DNA of 25,847 bases from a virus. A model generated the notes under the pieces. That model searched no databases, was not told the DNA's origin, and saw nothing but the letters and a program-made list of their open reading frames with translations. The DNA is taken from positions 1 through 25,847 of the IMG/VR virus record IMGVR_UViG_3300040815_000595; one strand, 5' to 3'. Within the stretch, counting starts at the first letter, position 1. The number at the start of each line of letters is the position of its first letter. Positions 1-8,104 of the stretch are shown here, piece after piece. The position numbers were made by a program, and so were the translations under genes.

Positions 1-306
1 AACCTAAATAAGTTTACTGTAGAACACGAAAAGAACGTAACAGGAGTTAATGTTATTGAATCTTGGGTAGTTGAAGACCCTAAGAACGATAAATCTAACC
101 TTTACAACTTAGAGCCTAAAGGTGGTGAGTGGGTAATGATGTCAAAGATATATAATGATGATGTATGGAATGAAGTTAAGCAAGGCACATACAAAGGATA
201 TTCTATAGAGGGTAAGTTTGATGGTTTACAAGACTTGGAAATGTCAGAAGATAACGAAAGAGAAGAAACTATTGAAGCAATTAAAGACTTCCTAAAAAGT
301 ATATGA
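1..306 (+). CDS. XkdF-like prohead protease, C-terminal part (5' truncated)
   Basis: Frame 1 is open from the first base to a TGA at 304-306, giving the last 101 residues of a protein that starts outside the window. The visible part contains HEKNVTGVNVIESWVVEDP, then a GEWVMMSKIYNDDVW stretch and a KGYSIEGKF segment. This arrangement is typical of the XkdF-like putative serine protease domain found in head operons of Bacteroidota phages. By family knowledge it would process scaffold or capsid precursors inside the prohead. Its stop overlaps the ATG of the next gene, which suggests translational coupling. The catalytic residues cannot be judged because the N-terminal part is missing. The family call is by recognition of the motif pattern; the protease role is inference. 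Confidence 0.75.
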   Translation, partial: NLNKFTVEHEKNVTGVNVIESWVVEDPKNDKSNLYNLEPKGGEWVMMSKIYNDDVWNEVKQGTYKGYSIEGKFDGLQDLEMSEDNEREETIEAIKDFLKSI

Positions 307-1094
307 GTAAGTTTAACTTTTCACAAAGGTATATAGATAGCACATCTATTGATGATACTGATGGTATTATATTAGATGTAGTTGGTAGTGATGTACCTAA
401 AAGAGTTGATTATAATAACTTTATCACTTCAGGTAGTGGTTATTGTGGTTACTCACACACAGGCGCATTTGCAGGTAAGCCACTTTCAAATAATTATGTA
501 TGGGAGGCAGGTCAAGGTATTAATTACACTCAAACTGATGTAAATAATGATTTATACAAAGTATTATCATTAGACAATGCAGTTCATTTAGCTGTTGATA
601 ATCCTTATTGGACTACACCTGATGTTACAGAAGAGCCTAATGTAGATTTATTTAATGGATACGCTTTACCTCCAAATGTAGACAGTTTATTTGATTACAC
701 TTATGATTTTGATACTGAATATCCATCTTCTACAGGGACAGGATTCGAGGGTTCTACAGGTAGAATAAGATTGAATGACTTACAATATGGAGACCAATTA
801 AGAGTAAGGTTTGATTTTAACGTTATACCACAAATTGCAAATACAACGATAGAACCTGCTTTATGGTATAGTAATAGAGATGATAATGATAATATTACGT
901 TTACTTTCCCTTTAACAACATCTCCTGTGTTTTTTGGTGGTGGTACTGTAGGTAATACATATTTGAATAGGGTAGAAATATCTGCATGGGTAATAAGTAA
1001 TGAAGATGTAAACGCTTTAACACTACCAGCAATAAAATCAGATAATCCAATAATTATACAGCCTTTAGGTTTGTTAGTAACAGTAATTAGATAA
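303..1094 (+). CDS. Putative virion structural/decoration protein
   Basis: The product is 263 residues long, acidic, poor in Lys, and rich in Asn, Thr, Tyr and Gly, with alternating short hydrophobic stretches that suggest an all-beta fold. It has no signal peptide, membrane segment or coiled coil. The ATG overlaps the stop of the protease gene (ATGA), and the next structural gene starts two bases after its stop. It therefore sits between prohead protease and scaffold/capsid genes, where head decoration or head-fibre proteins are common. I do not recognise a named family. The structural role is inferred from position and composition; a tail or appendage component is the main alternative. Confidence 0.6.
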   Translation: MSKFNFSQRYIDSTSIDDTDGIILDVVGSDVPKRVDYNNFITSGSGYCGYSHTGAFAGKPLSNNYVWEAGQGINYTQTDVNNDLYKVLSLDNAVHLAVDNPYWTTPDVTEEPNVDLFNGYALPPNVDSLFDYTYDFDTEYPSSTGTGFEGSTGRIRLNDLQYGDQLRVRFDFNVIPQIANTTIEPALWYSNRDDNDNITFTFPLTTSPVFFGGGTVGNTYLNRVEISAWVISNEDVNALTLPAIKSDNPIIIQPLGLLVTVIR

Positions 1095-1095
1095 G

Positions 1096-2358
1096 ATGAG
1101 TATAAAGATAAAAAGAAACGAAGCAGGTAATTGTATTACGTTTGAGGGTTCATCTAATCCTGTGTATTGGAATAGCTGTTTGAGTGGGGAGATAGATTCA
1201 TCAGATAACACTTTAGTTAATGTAATAAACGATATTAGGACAGCACAAAGTGGGACGCCATTTTATGAGTTTTTTAGAATACCTTACACTGTTTTTTTAG
1301 ATGCTAACGGCAATTCATTTTCTAATAGTCAAGATTGTGTTGACTACATTAATCAAGAAGCTAATGTATTGGAAGCTACTTTAGCAGGTTTCTTAAATTT
1401 AGAAAATGTTTCAGGTACAAATGATAAAGTTGATTTAACAAGTGTAACAAGTCAAGATAAAATAGGGGGAGGTATAAAATTCACAGCAGGTAGCAACATC
1501 CAATGTGGACAGCCTGTATTTTACAATTATAGTTCCACAGGTGTAGTTACAGCAGTATCGGCAGGGACTTTACCATTGCAACACGATTACATAGGGATAG
1601 CTTTAAAAACAGTTACAACAGGTGAATCGGTAAACGTATTAACAAAAGGTTTAGTAACGGCGAGAAGAGATACAACTTACTTAACTTCATCAGAAACTGT
1701 AATCCTAAACAATATATCGAACAACACTACAAAGAACTTGACTAACTCTACAACTTTTGTTGATAGTGGAGATACAGGTGGGGATTATACAAGTAATGAA
1801 AACTACAGTATAACTTTTGATGCACAAGCAGGCTACACAGTAGATATAATATTTAATGATTTTCAGTTTGAACATTCAACATATAAAATGTACGATAGGT
1901 TAGGTATTCAAGGTTCTAATGATGGAATTAATTTTAATAATTTAAGCGTACAATGGTTGCAAAAATCAACTGCTTCTACACCTACATGGAGTGATAGCTT
2001 TTTTGGTAGCAATGCATGGAATAGCACAGGTGCTGATAATGGATATATTTTGCCTAAAGATACAGCAAGAGCAATTTTATTGTCAAGTGGTACATTTCCT
2101 GTGACAGTTAATACAAGTTACAGATATATAAGATTTTATTTTAGGTCAGATAGTAGCGTTAATGATGATGGGTGGAACATTACGTTACAGCCTAACACAC
2201 CTTATCCATCAAACGTAGAATCAGTTGCAGAGGGAACTACCTTATATTTAGATAGTACAGATTTTACAAAAGTAACTACAGACGATACAACTCAAATAGT
2301 TGTGGGTTATTGTGCATATAATGACGCTGCGAACGATAGCATATTTTTAAGAATATAA
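1096..2358 (+). CDS. Decoration/head-fibre-like protein with an internal CUB-like domain
   Basis: The product has 420 residues. Residues about 120-205 (KIGGGIKFTAGSNIQCGQPV, then an HDYIGIALKTVTTGESV stretch) resemble the small beta-barrel capsid decoration fold with a DUF2190-like pattern. The end of that fold (VESVAEGTTLYLDST through VVGYCAYND) appears only at about 373-420. Between them, about residues 205-365, lies a CUB-like segment: a FVDSGDTGGDYTSNENYSI stretch, then a hydrophobic strand and FEHSTYKMYDRLGIQGSNDG, matching the CUB pattern of a DSGG/NYS start, an F..F-E core and a D-L-x-I strand. CUB domains are frequent in secreted Bacteroidota adhesins and hydrolases. The insertion suggests a carbohydrate- or surface-binding decoration protein exposed on the virion. 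Domain calls rest on motif patterns; the role is inferred. Confidence 0.6.
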   Translation: MSIKIKRNEAGNCITFEGSSNPVYWNSCLSGEIDSSDNTLVNVINDIRTAQSGTPFYEFFRIPYTVFLDANGNSFSNSQDCVDYINQEANVLEATLAGFLNLENVSGTNDKVDLTSVTSQDKIGGGIKFTAGSNIQCGQPVFYNYSSTGVVTAVSAGTLPLQHDYIGIALKTVTTGESVNVLTKGLVTARRDTTYLTSSETVILNNISNNTTKNLTNSTTFVDSGDTGGDYTSNENYSITFDAQAGYTVDIIFNDFQFEHSTYKMYDRLGIQGSNDGINFNNLSVQWLQKSTASTPTWSDSFFGSNAWNSTGADNGYILPKDTARAILLSSGTFPVTVNTSYRYIRFYFRSDSSVNDDGWNITLQPNTPYPSNVESVAEGTTLYLDSTDFTKVTTDDTTQIVVGYCAYNDAANDSIFLRI

Positions 2359-2369
2359 ATTATAAAAAA

Positions 2370-2807
2370 ATGAGAATACAAGATTTAACGGAACAAACTA
2401 CCTTATCTGATACAGATGTATTAGTAATAAATAATGGTAGTACAAAGAAGATTACAGTAGCCAACTTAAAAAGCGAGTTAGGTGTAAATAGTAATGTATT
2501 AAGATTGAATTTATCACAATCAGGTACAGACGCACCAACATTTACGGAATTAGAGAATACAACAGGTGCTAATATCACAGCTTCAAGATTAACTACAGGT
2601 ACATATCAAATAGAAGTAGATTCAGATTTATTTACAACTGCTAATAATGTATATGTTATGATTAATGGTTATAGGTATCCTTATGCTATTTCAGCTTATA
2701 GGATATCATCAACAATAATACAAGTACAAACGTGGGTAGTATCTACTGATGGTGCTACTGATGGAGCATTAAATAGAACATCTTTAGAAGTAAGAATTTA
2801 TAATTAG
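2370..2807 (+). CDS. Small phage structural/fibre protein
   Basis: The product has 145 residues. The N-terminus MRIQDLTEQTTLSDTDVLVI, followed by a short NG turn and KKITVANLK, is a pattern seen at the start of many phage fibre and head-decoration proteins: a short I-x-DLT segment, then a D-x-D-V-L-VI strand, then a TKKI-T-x-x-L helix. A similar N-terminus is present in the protein at 8313-8801, so the window carries two such modules. The rest is beta-rich with no hydrophobic membrane stretch. The ATG lies 11 bases after the previous stop, preceded by an A-rich leader. It probably forms part of a virion surface appendage. The exact role is not readable from sequence. Confidence 0.6.
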   Translation: MRIQDLTEQTTLSDTDVLVINNGSTKKITVANLKSELGVNSNVLRLNLSQSGTDAPTFTELENTTGANITASRLTTGTYQIEVDSDLFTTANNVYVMINGYRYPYAISAYRISSTIIQVQTWVVSTDGATDGALNRTSLEVRIYN

Positions 2808-2813
2808 AAATAT

Positions 2814-3002
2814 ATGGCTAAAAAAGTAAGTCCGAAAGGAGGGAAAAGAGGTTGTTTGTGCAAAGATGGTACATACAGTTCAAAGTGTTGTGATGGAGAG
2901 TTGAAATCACAAGGAATAGGTAACATTACAGATACAGGATTAGATACTGTAACGCAATCAGAGAGTAACGGAACTCGCACAAGAACAAGGGTTTCAGGTT
3001 AG
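2814..3002 (+). CDS. Small cysteine-rich phage protein
   Basis: The product has 62 residues with a basic N-terminus (MAKKVSPKGGKRG) and a compact Cys cluster, C-x-C at residues 14 and 16 and CC near residues 25-26 (GCLCKDGTYSSKCCDG), followed by a QGIG segment and a Thr/Ser/Arg-rich tail. Four cysteines in a dozen residues suggest metal binding or a disulfide-stapled turn. It sits between a structural gene and the scaffold gene, six bases after the previous stop. I believe similar short Cys-rich proteins recur in flavobacterial phage head operons, but I cannot assign a function. It could be a minor capsid or assembly factor. Confidence 0.55.
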   Translation: MAKKVSPKGGKRGCLCKDGTYSSKCCDGELKSQGIGNITDTGLDTVTQSESNGTRTRTRVSG

Positions 3003-3040
3003 AATTTACAACAAAAATTAATAATTAATGTTATATAAGT

Positions 3041-3634
3041 ATGAAAAAAGAAGTAATAGAAGCAATTAACACATTAAAAGTTTTTTTAGGTATGGAAAAA
3101 CAAGAGGAGGTTGTTAAGTTAGCAGAGCAAATGAAGTTAGACAACGGTACTATTATCGAGGTTGAATCTTTAGAAGCAGGTGCTGCTGTAGCAATCGTAA
3201 ATGAAGATGAGCGTATCCCTTTACCGATAGGAGAGTATTCATTAGAAGATGGTAGAATCTTAGTAGTATCTGAAGATGGTGTATTATCAGAAGTAAAAGA
3301 TGCTGAAATTGAAACACCTGAACAAGAGCAAGTTGAAGAAGAAGCACCTATGATGAGTGAAGAACCTACTAAAGAAGCTAAGAAAGTAGTTGAATCTACT
3401 GTTAAAGAAACTTACTTTGAAGAGATTGAAAAGTTGAAAGCTGAAAACGAAGAGTTAAAAGCTAAGATAACTGAATTGTCAAAAGTAGAAGAAGTTAAAG
3501 AAGAGGTTGAATTATCTGAAGAGCCTAAGCCAATTAAATCTAATCCTGAAAACAAAGTAGAAAAGGAAGCTATTAGATTTGGTAAACAAGGTAAATCAAA
3601 AATATCAACAATTTTAGAAAAAGTATATAATTAA
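3041..3634 (+). CDS. Putative capsid scaffolding protein
   Basis: The product has 197 residues and is highly charged. After a short structured N-terminal part it is dominated by Glu/Lys-rich sequence from residue about 85 onward, with a coiled-coil-like heptad region around EEIEKLKAENEELKAKITEL. It ends in a short basic segment (FGKQGKSKISTILEKVYN). This composition, length and position directly upstream of the major capsid gene are the classic signature of a head scaffolding protein, which templates procapsid assembly and is removed before packaging. The C-terminal basic motif is the likely capsid-binding end. No protease domain is visible in this gene; the XkdF-like gene at the window start could supply cleavage. 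The role is inferred from context and composition. Confidence 0.72.
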   Translation: MKKEVIEAINTLKVFLGMEKQEEVVKLAEQMKLDNGTIIEVESLEAGAAVAIVNEDERIPLPIGEYSLEDGRILVVSEDGVLSEVKDAEIETPEQEQVEEEAPMMSEEPTKEAKKVVESTVKETYFEEIEKLKAENEELKAKITELSKVEEVKEEVELSEEPKPIKSNPENKVEKEAIRFGKQGKSKISTILEKVYN

Positions 3635-3655
3635 TAATTAAAATAGAAAAGAAAA

Positions 3656-4609
3656 ATGCCAACTACAACTAGTATTAGTACAACGTACTCGGGAGAACAT
3701 AGCGGAAAATGGATATCTGCTGCATTATTATCAGGTGTAACTTTATCAAATGAGTTAATCACAATTATGCCTAACGTTAAGTTTAAATCAGTAGTATCTA
3801 ACTTAGTTAGTGCTTCAGGTTTAGCTGATGCATCTTGTGATTTCACAGCTACAGGAACAGTTACTTTAACTGAAAGAATTCTTGAACCGAAGAGCCTACA
3901 AGTGAACAAGCAACTTTGTAAGGCGGACTTTAGAGACACATATCAAGCGATTGAAATGGGTTATTCTGCACACGATGTTTTACCAAAGTCTTTTGCTGAT
4001 TACTTATTAGCACACCAAGTTGACCAAGTAGCTGCTGACATCGAGCAACACATTTGGAATGGAGACGCAGGTAACTCAGGAGAGTTCAACGGATTTATGA
4101 CATTATTAACTACTGATGCTGATTTACCAGCTGCACAAGAAATCGCTGGAACTACTTTAGATTCAAGTGTAATTATCGCTGAGTTAGGAAAGGTTGCAGA
4201 TGCGATTCCATCAAGACTATATGGTAAAGAGGGATTAAGAATATATGTTTCTCAACAAGCTATGAGAGCATATGTAAGAGCGTTAGGAGGTTTCGGCGCA
4301 GCTGGATTAGGGTCTAACGGAGTTGATAGTAAAGGAACTACTTGGTATCAAGGTGGTGAATTATTTTTTGACGGAATTCCAGTAGTAGCAGCAAATGGAT
4401 TGACAGCAAACCAAATGTTAGCTACAACTAAAGAAAACTTATTCTTTGGAACTGGTTTACTTTCTGATAACAATGAGGTTAAATTGTTAGATATGTCAGA
4501 TTTAGATGGTTCTGAAAACGTAAGAATCATTATGAGAATGACAGCAGGTGTTCAATACGGTAACGTTACAGATATCGTAACTTACGGAATCACTAACGCT
4601 GCTAACTAA
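3656..4609 (+). CDS. Major capsid protein (HK97-fold type)
   Basis: The product has 317 residues, a usual length for HK97-fold capsid subunits. The N-terminus is a Ser/Thr-rich arm. A central helical segment (VDQVAADIEQHIWNGD, about residues 122-137) corresponds to the spine-helix region and the WNGD turn seen in Bacteroidota phage capsid proteins. A second region (LRIYVSQQAMRAYVRALGGF) and a GIPVVAANGL segment match the A-domain order of the family. It follows the scaffold gene by 21 bases and is followed immediately by a strong terminator at 4633-4660, consistent with a highly expressed structural gene. Codon use is more even and less AT-biased than in most neighbours, as expected for a virion major protein. 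Confidence 0.85.
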   Translation: MPTTTSISTTYSGEHSGKWISAALLSGVTLSNELITIMPNVKFKSVVSNLVSASGLADASCDFTATGTVTLTERILEPKSLQVNKQLCKADFRDTYQAIEMGYSAHDVLPKSFADYLLAHQVDQVAADIEQHIWNGDAGNSGEFNGFMTLLTTDADLPAAQEIAGTTLDSSVIIAELGKVADAIPSRLYGKEGLRIYVSQQAMRAYVRALGGFGAAGLGSNGVDSKGTTWYQGGELFFDGIPVVAANGLTANQMLATTKENLFFGTGLLSDNNEVKLLDMSDLDGSENVRIIMRMTAGVQYGNVTDIVTYGITNAAN

Positions 4610-4632
4610 TAGTAATAATAATTAATTAAAGA

Positions 4633-4660
4633 GGGGAGGTAAAGTGCCTTCCCTTTTTTT
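4633..4660 (+). terminator. Rho-independent terminator after the capsid gene
   Basis: The sequence GGGGAGG at 4633-4639 pairs with CCTTCCC at 4647-4653 (seven pairs, one G-T wobble) around a seven-base loop. Seven T residues follow directly. It lies 24 bases beyond the capsid stop and probably ends or attenuates the head transcript. Confidence 0.85.
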
Positions 4661-4683
4661 GTATAACTTTAAAAATATTTAAT

Positions 4684-5241
4684 ATGTCGTGTTTATTATC
4701 TAAAGGAAGACAGGAAGTGTGTAAAGACACAGTCGGAGGATTAAAAAATGTATACTTTGCAAACTTTGACATTGAGCCTGCTGATATTACCTATGATGGT
4801 ACGGATACAGATTTGATTACAGCAATCACAGGAATTTCTAACCTTTATAAGTTTGAGTTAAAAGGTAACTCATCTTTTATTCAAAACATCAACTCATCAA
4901 GAGAAAACGGTACTACTTTCTTTGAGCAAGTATTATCATTAGAATTGAAAAAACAAGATGTTGCTACAACAAAAGAAATTAAAATACTTTCTTATTCAAG
5001 ACCTCACGTTATCGTGGAGGGGAATGATGGTCAGTACTTCATTGCAGGTTTGTTAAGAGGAATGGATTTATCGGCAGGTACTATAGAGAGTGGTACGGCA
5101 TTAGGAGATTATAATGGATATAAAATTACCCTAACTGGCGGAGAAAAAACACCTGCTAATCACTTAGACTGTACAACAGAAGCAGGATTAGCTACATTGT
5201 TTGCTACATCAGCAGTAGATGCTACAATCGTAACTTCATAA
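4684..5241 (+). CDS. Putative major tail (tube) protein
   Basis: The product has 185 residues. Its N-terminus (MSCLLSKGRQEVCKDTVGGL, followed by VYFANFD) carries a GR-x-x-C-KD-x-VGG pattern that I associate with major tail proteins of flavobacterial siphophages and prophages. The body alternates beta strands with a SRENGTTFFEQVLSLEL segment, and a small helical YNGYKITLTGGE region lies near the end. It stands alone between two strong terminators (4633-4660 and 5264-5291), as expected for an abundant virion protein that needs its own transcript level. A tail tube gene next to the capsid gene suggests a long non-contractile tail. The tail-tube assignment is by pattern recognition and context. 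Confidence 0.65.
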   Translation: MSCLLSKGRQEVCKDTVGGLKNVYFANFDIEPADITYDGTDTDLITAITGISNLYKFELKGNSSFIQNINSSRENGTTFFEQVLSLELKKQDVATTKEIKILSYSRPHVIVEGNDGQYFIAGLLRGMDLSAGTIESGTALGDYNGYKITLTGGEKTPANHLDCTTEAGLATLFATSAVDATIVTS

Positions 5242-5263
5242 TTACTCATAATTGTTTGTTTAG

Positions 5264-5291
5264 CCCTCACTTTAGTTAGTGGGGGTTTTTT
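5264..5291 (+). terminator. Rho-independent terminator after the tail tube gene
   Basis: CCCTCAC at 5264-5270 pairs with GTGGGGG at 5279-5285 (one T-G wobble), extended by T5271-A5278, and six T residues follow at 5286-5291. It sits 23 bases after the stop of the upstream gene. Confidence 0.85.
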
Positions 5292-5330
5292 ATTTTTAAA
5301 ACAAAATTAACGTTTTAAGGTTTATTAAGT

Positions 5331-5750
5331 ATGATAGTATTAACAACATCTACAAGTTCACAAAGTTTTAATTTCATTCCACGTACAGGAACGCAACCTA
5401 CTGTTATGTTAATTACAGATGAAGAAACTAACACTACAGAAAATGTAACTATTACAAGCTATGTAGTAGATACTTACTTTGATACTATTACAGCATCATT
5501 TAGCTTAAGAGAAGGTAGATATTACACAGTAAGACTACAGAACTTTGATAGTGATGAGTATTTACAAACTGATGATTACAGCTACTTGTTAACAAGTCAA
5601 AATGATAGAATTGAAATTGATGGTTATAATGGTACAACTGAAGTTATGTATGTAGGTAAGATATTCTGTACTGACCAAACTACAGATTATTCAGTTAATA
5701 GTGGTCAATACCAACAGAAGAATACCACAAACGACTTTTTATATTTATAG
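5331..5750 (+). CDS. Hypothetical virion-associated protein
   Basis: The product has 139 residues and is predominantly beta-strand by pattern, rich in Thr, Tyr, Asp and Ser, with no membrane segment. It begins MIVLTTSTSSQSFNFIPRTG, contains a FSLREGRYYTVRL strand pair and ends with a polar Gln/Asn/Thr-rich tail. It lies between the tail-tube terminator and the portal gene, whose ATG follows three bases after its stop, so the two are probably co-expressed. The composition resembles small phage adaptor or appendage proteins, but I do not recognise a named family. A structural role is inferred only from position. Confidence 0.55.
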   Translation: MIVLTTSTSSQSFNFIPRTGTQPTVMLITDEETNTTENVTITSYVVDTYFDTITASFSLREGRYYTVRLQNFDSDEYLQTDDYSYLLTSQNDRIEIDGYNGTTEVMYVGKIFCTDQTTDYSVNSGQYQQKNTTNDFLYL

Positions 5751-5753
5751 AAT

Positions 5754-7508
5754 ATGAGTGATAATTTAAAGATATTTTCGTTAGCACAGCACGAAAGACC
5801 TGAAATAATAGAAGATAAGCGTAAAGACTGGGTAACTTGGGGCGATGAAAATAGTTATTTTGAGTATCTTATGGACAGATACAAAAACAGCACAACTAAC
5901 AACTCTATAATTAACTCTATTGTTAGGTTAATGTACGGTAAAGGATTAGGTGCAAAAGATGCTAATAGAAAGACTGAAGAGTACGCTCAGATGATGTCGA
6001 TGTTTAGCAAGGTCGATGTTAGGCAAATGTGCTACGATTTAAAACTATTTGGTAAATGTGCAATTCAAGTACACTATTCTAAGGATAGAAAAAAGGTAGC
6101 TAAAGCTTATCACATTCCAGTAAACTTATTAGCACCTGAAAAGTGTAATGAAGATGGAGATATTGAAGCATATTATTATAGTGATAATTGGCACGATGTA
6201 AGGAACTACGAGCCTAAAAGAATACCTGCATTTGGTACATCAAAAGAAAGCGTTGAAATACTTTACGTTCAACCTTATTCGGCAGGGATGAAATACTTCG
6301 CTCACGTAGATTATCAAGGTGGTGTAGATTACGCTTTATTAGAAGAAGAGATTGCAGATTACTTAATTAACGAGGTTCAGAATGGTTTCTCAGGTACAAA
6401 GGTAATTAATGTTAACAATGGTATTCCTACAGATGAACAACAGAACTTAATACAATCAAAGATAACTCAAAAGTTAACAGGTAGTAGAGGACAAAAAGTA
6501 ATAGTTTCATTTAACGACAATAAAGAAAGTGCTATTACAGTAGATGATATCCCATTAAATGATGCTCCTGAACACTACACCTATTTGAGTGAGGAGGCTA
6601 TGCGTAAGATTATGCTTTCGCATTCAGTTACAAGTCCTTTAATCTTTGGGATTGCATCAACTAATGGATTTTCGTCTAATGCTGATGAATTACAAAATAG
6701 CTTTGTGTTATTTGATAACATGGTTATTAGACCATTTCAAGAGATGTTATTAGATGCTTTTGATGAGATTTTAGCGTATAATGGTATTAAGTTAGACTTG
6801 TACTTTCAAACATTAAAACCTTTAGAATTTGGTACTGATGAGAATAGTCAGGAGGTTAAAATGTCAAGTGATTTTGATTTAGATTCATTCTTACAAGAAA
6901 TAGGCGAAGATGTACCTGATGGATATGTAGTGATTGATGAGCGTGATGTAGATGAAGTAGAAGATGAAGATGTGTTAAATGCTTATTTAGAAGAGTTACA
7001 AAAAGAACTATTAAAAGAAGAACCTACTACACTAAGTAAGATAATGAATTTCTTTACAACAGGCACAGCAAGACCAACAGCAAGAAGTTCACAGGATAAG
7101 TTAGTTAAAGATAAGTTCTTTAAAGTACGTTATAGATATACAGGTAATAAATCTCCTGAACGTGGTTTTTGTAAGGCTATGATGAACGCAGGTAAACTAT
7201 ATAGAAAAGAAGATATAGATAGACTTTCTGATGCAAATCCTAACAAAGGATTAGGAGAGTTCGGAGGGGACAATTACAGCATCTTTAAGTATAAAGGAGG
7301 TGCGAGGTGCAGACATAAATGGCAACGTGTTACTATGATGATAGACCTAAACAAAGAAGATAGCGAGTTTAAAAATATAGGTACAAGAGCAGCAGAGATT
7401 AAAGGTTTTAAAGTTACTAATCCATTTGAAGTATCTGTATATCCAAACAACCTACCTTTAAAGGGATTTAGTCCAAACAATAAGAATTTACCATCAGACG
7501 TGAAATAA
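5754..7508 (+). CDS. Portal protein with an extra C-terminal Cys/His domain
   Basis: The product has 584 residues. Residues 1 to about 380 follow the portal layout of Bacteroidota siphophages: an early WGDENSYFEYLMDRYKNSTT segment, NSIINSIVRLMYGKG, the clip/stem region, then PLIFGIASTNGFSSNADEL and the long helix NMVIRPFQEMLLDAFDEILA. The portal dodecamer forms the DNA channel at the capsid vertex and docks the terminase. Residues about 380-430 are an acidic linker. About residues 450-584 form a separate domain with RYRYTGNKSPERGFCKAMM, YRKEDIDRLS and YSIFKYKGGARCRHKWQRV, where the C-x-H-x-W pattern suggests a conserved pocket. That domain is recurrent in Bacteroidota phage head proteins as far as I recall; MuF-like head morphogenesis is a guess. 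Confidence 0.78.
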   Translation: MSDNLKIFSLAQHERPEIIEDKRKDWVTWGDENSYFEYLMDRYKNSTTNNSIINSIVRLMYGKGLGAKDANRKTEEYAQMMSMFSKVDVRQMCYDLKLFGKCAIQVHYSKDRKKVAKAYHIPVNLLAPEKCNEDGDIEAYYYSDNWHDVRNYEPKRIPAFGTSKESVEILYVQPYSAGMKYFAHVDYQGGVDYALLEEEIADYLINEVQNGFSGTKVINVNNGIPTDEQQNLIQSKITQKLTGSRGQKVIVSFNDNKESAITVDDIPLNDAPEHYTYLSEEAMRKIMLSHSVTSPLIFGIASTNGFSSNADELQNSFVLFDNMVIRPFQEMLLDAFDEILAYNGIKLDLYFQTLKPLEFGTDENSQEVKMSSDFDLDSFLQEIGEDVPDGYVVIDERDVDEVEDEDVLNAYLEELQKELLKEEPTTLSKIMNFFTTGTARPTARSSQDKLVKDKFFKVRYRYTGNKSPERGFCKAMMNAGKLYRKEDIDRLSDANPNKGLGEFGGDNYSIFKYKGGARCRHKWQRVTMMIDLNKEDSEFKNIGTRAAEIKGFKVTNPFEVSVYPNNLPLKGFSPNNKNLPSDVK

Positions 7509-7509
7509 A

Positions 7510-8010
7510 ATGGCAGAAGTATTATTAATAGAAAGAGCAGATTTAGTTAAGTTTACAGTTGTAGATGGCAACGTAGATACAGATAAGTTTGTGCAGTTTA
7601 TAAAGATTGCGCAAGATATCCATATACAAGGTTACTTAGGAACTGATTTACTGAACAAACTAAAATCAGAAATAGAAGCAGGTACGCTATCAGGTAACTA
7701 TTTATCTTTGTTAGAAAATTTTGTGAAGCCGATGCTTATCCATTGGGCTATGGTGGAATATTTGCCTTTTGCAGCTTATACAGTAGCTAATAAAGGAGTG
7801 TATAAACATACATCAGAAAATTCATCAGATGTGTCAAAGAACGAGATAGATTTTTTAGTAGAAAAGCAAAGGATAACAGCAGAAAACTATTCACAAAGAT
7901 TTGTAGATTACATCTGTTTTAATCAAGCATCATTTCCTGAGTATAACACTAATTCAGGTGCTGATGTTTATCCTAAACATAATTCAAATATAGGAGGTTG
8001 GTATTTATGA
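7510..8010 (+). CDS. Head-tail adaptor (DUF6712-like)
   Basis: The product has 166 residues. The pattern of an N-terminal strand (VLLIERADLVKFTVVDGNVD), a helix with FIKIAQDIHIQGYLGTDLL, and a second helical half with a LENFVKPMLIHWAMVEYLP segment matches the family of small head-tail connector proteins found in Bacteroidota phages (DUF6712-like), functional analogues of gp6/gp15 adaptors. Such proteins form a ring below the portal and complete the head for tail joining. The gene starts one base after the portal stop, which fits. Its last codons overlap the ATG of a tiny downstream ORF (ATGA). Function is inferred from family resemblance and position. Confidence 0.7.
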   Translation: MAEVLLIERADLVKFTVVDGNVDTDKFVQFIKIAQDIHIQGYLGTDLLNKLKSEIEAGTLSGNYLSLLENFVKPMLIHWAMVEYLPFAAYTVANKGVYKHTSENSSDVSKNEIDFLVEKQRITAENYSQRFVDYICFNQASFPEYNTNSGADVYPKHNSNIGGWYL

Positions 8011-8102
8011 AAAGATATAAAATGAAACAAGACGACATTAAGAAGTTAGAGAAATATTTAGTAAAAATGTCAAAACAAAATCCTAAAAAAAAGGTTAATT
8101 AA
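8007..8102 (+). CDS. Very small basic protein
   Basis: A 31-residue frame starts with ATG overlapping the adaptor stop (ATGA at 8007-8010) and ends TAA two bases before the ATG of the next gene. The product (MKRYKMKQDDIKKLEKYLVK and an Asn/Lys-rich tail) is very basic and predicted to be a single helix. The exact fit in the gap between two genes and the coupled start argue that it is translated. It has no recognisable family. Confidence 0.5.
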   Translation: MKRYKMKQDDIKKLEKYLVKMSKQNPKKKVN

Positions 8103-8104
8103 AT

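Noticed and set aside
2360-2578. Reverse-strand open frames (also at 3153, 3631, 4348, 7274, 9893, 10498, 14677, 15248, 19498, 20691, 21887, 22912, 23178, 23382)
   Set aside because: All lie antisense within well-supported + strand genes or at their edges, have no start context or promoter, and give hydrophobic or Leu/Ser-rich products typical of the antisense of AT-rich genes.
5922-5928. GTTAGGT in the portal gene as a further integron core site
   Set aside because: There is no matching palindrome or RYYYAAC partner around it; it is one chance heptamer within a coding sequence.
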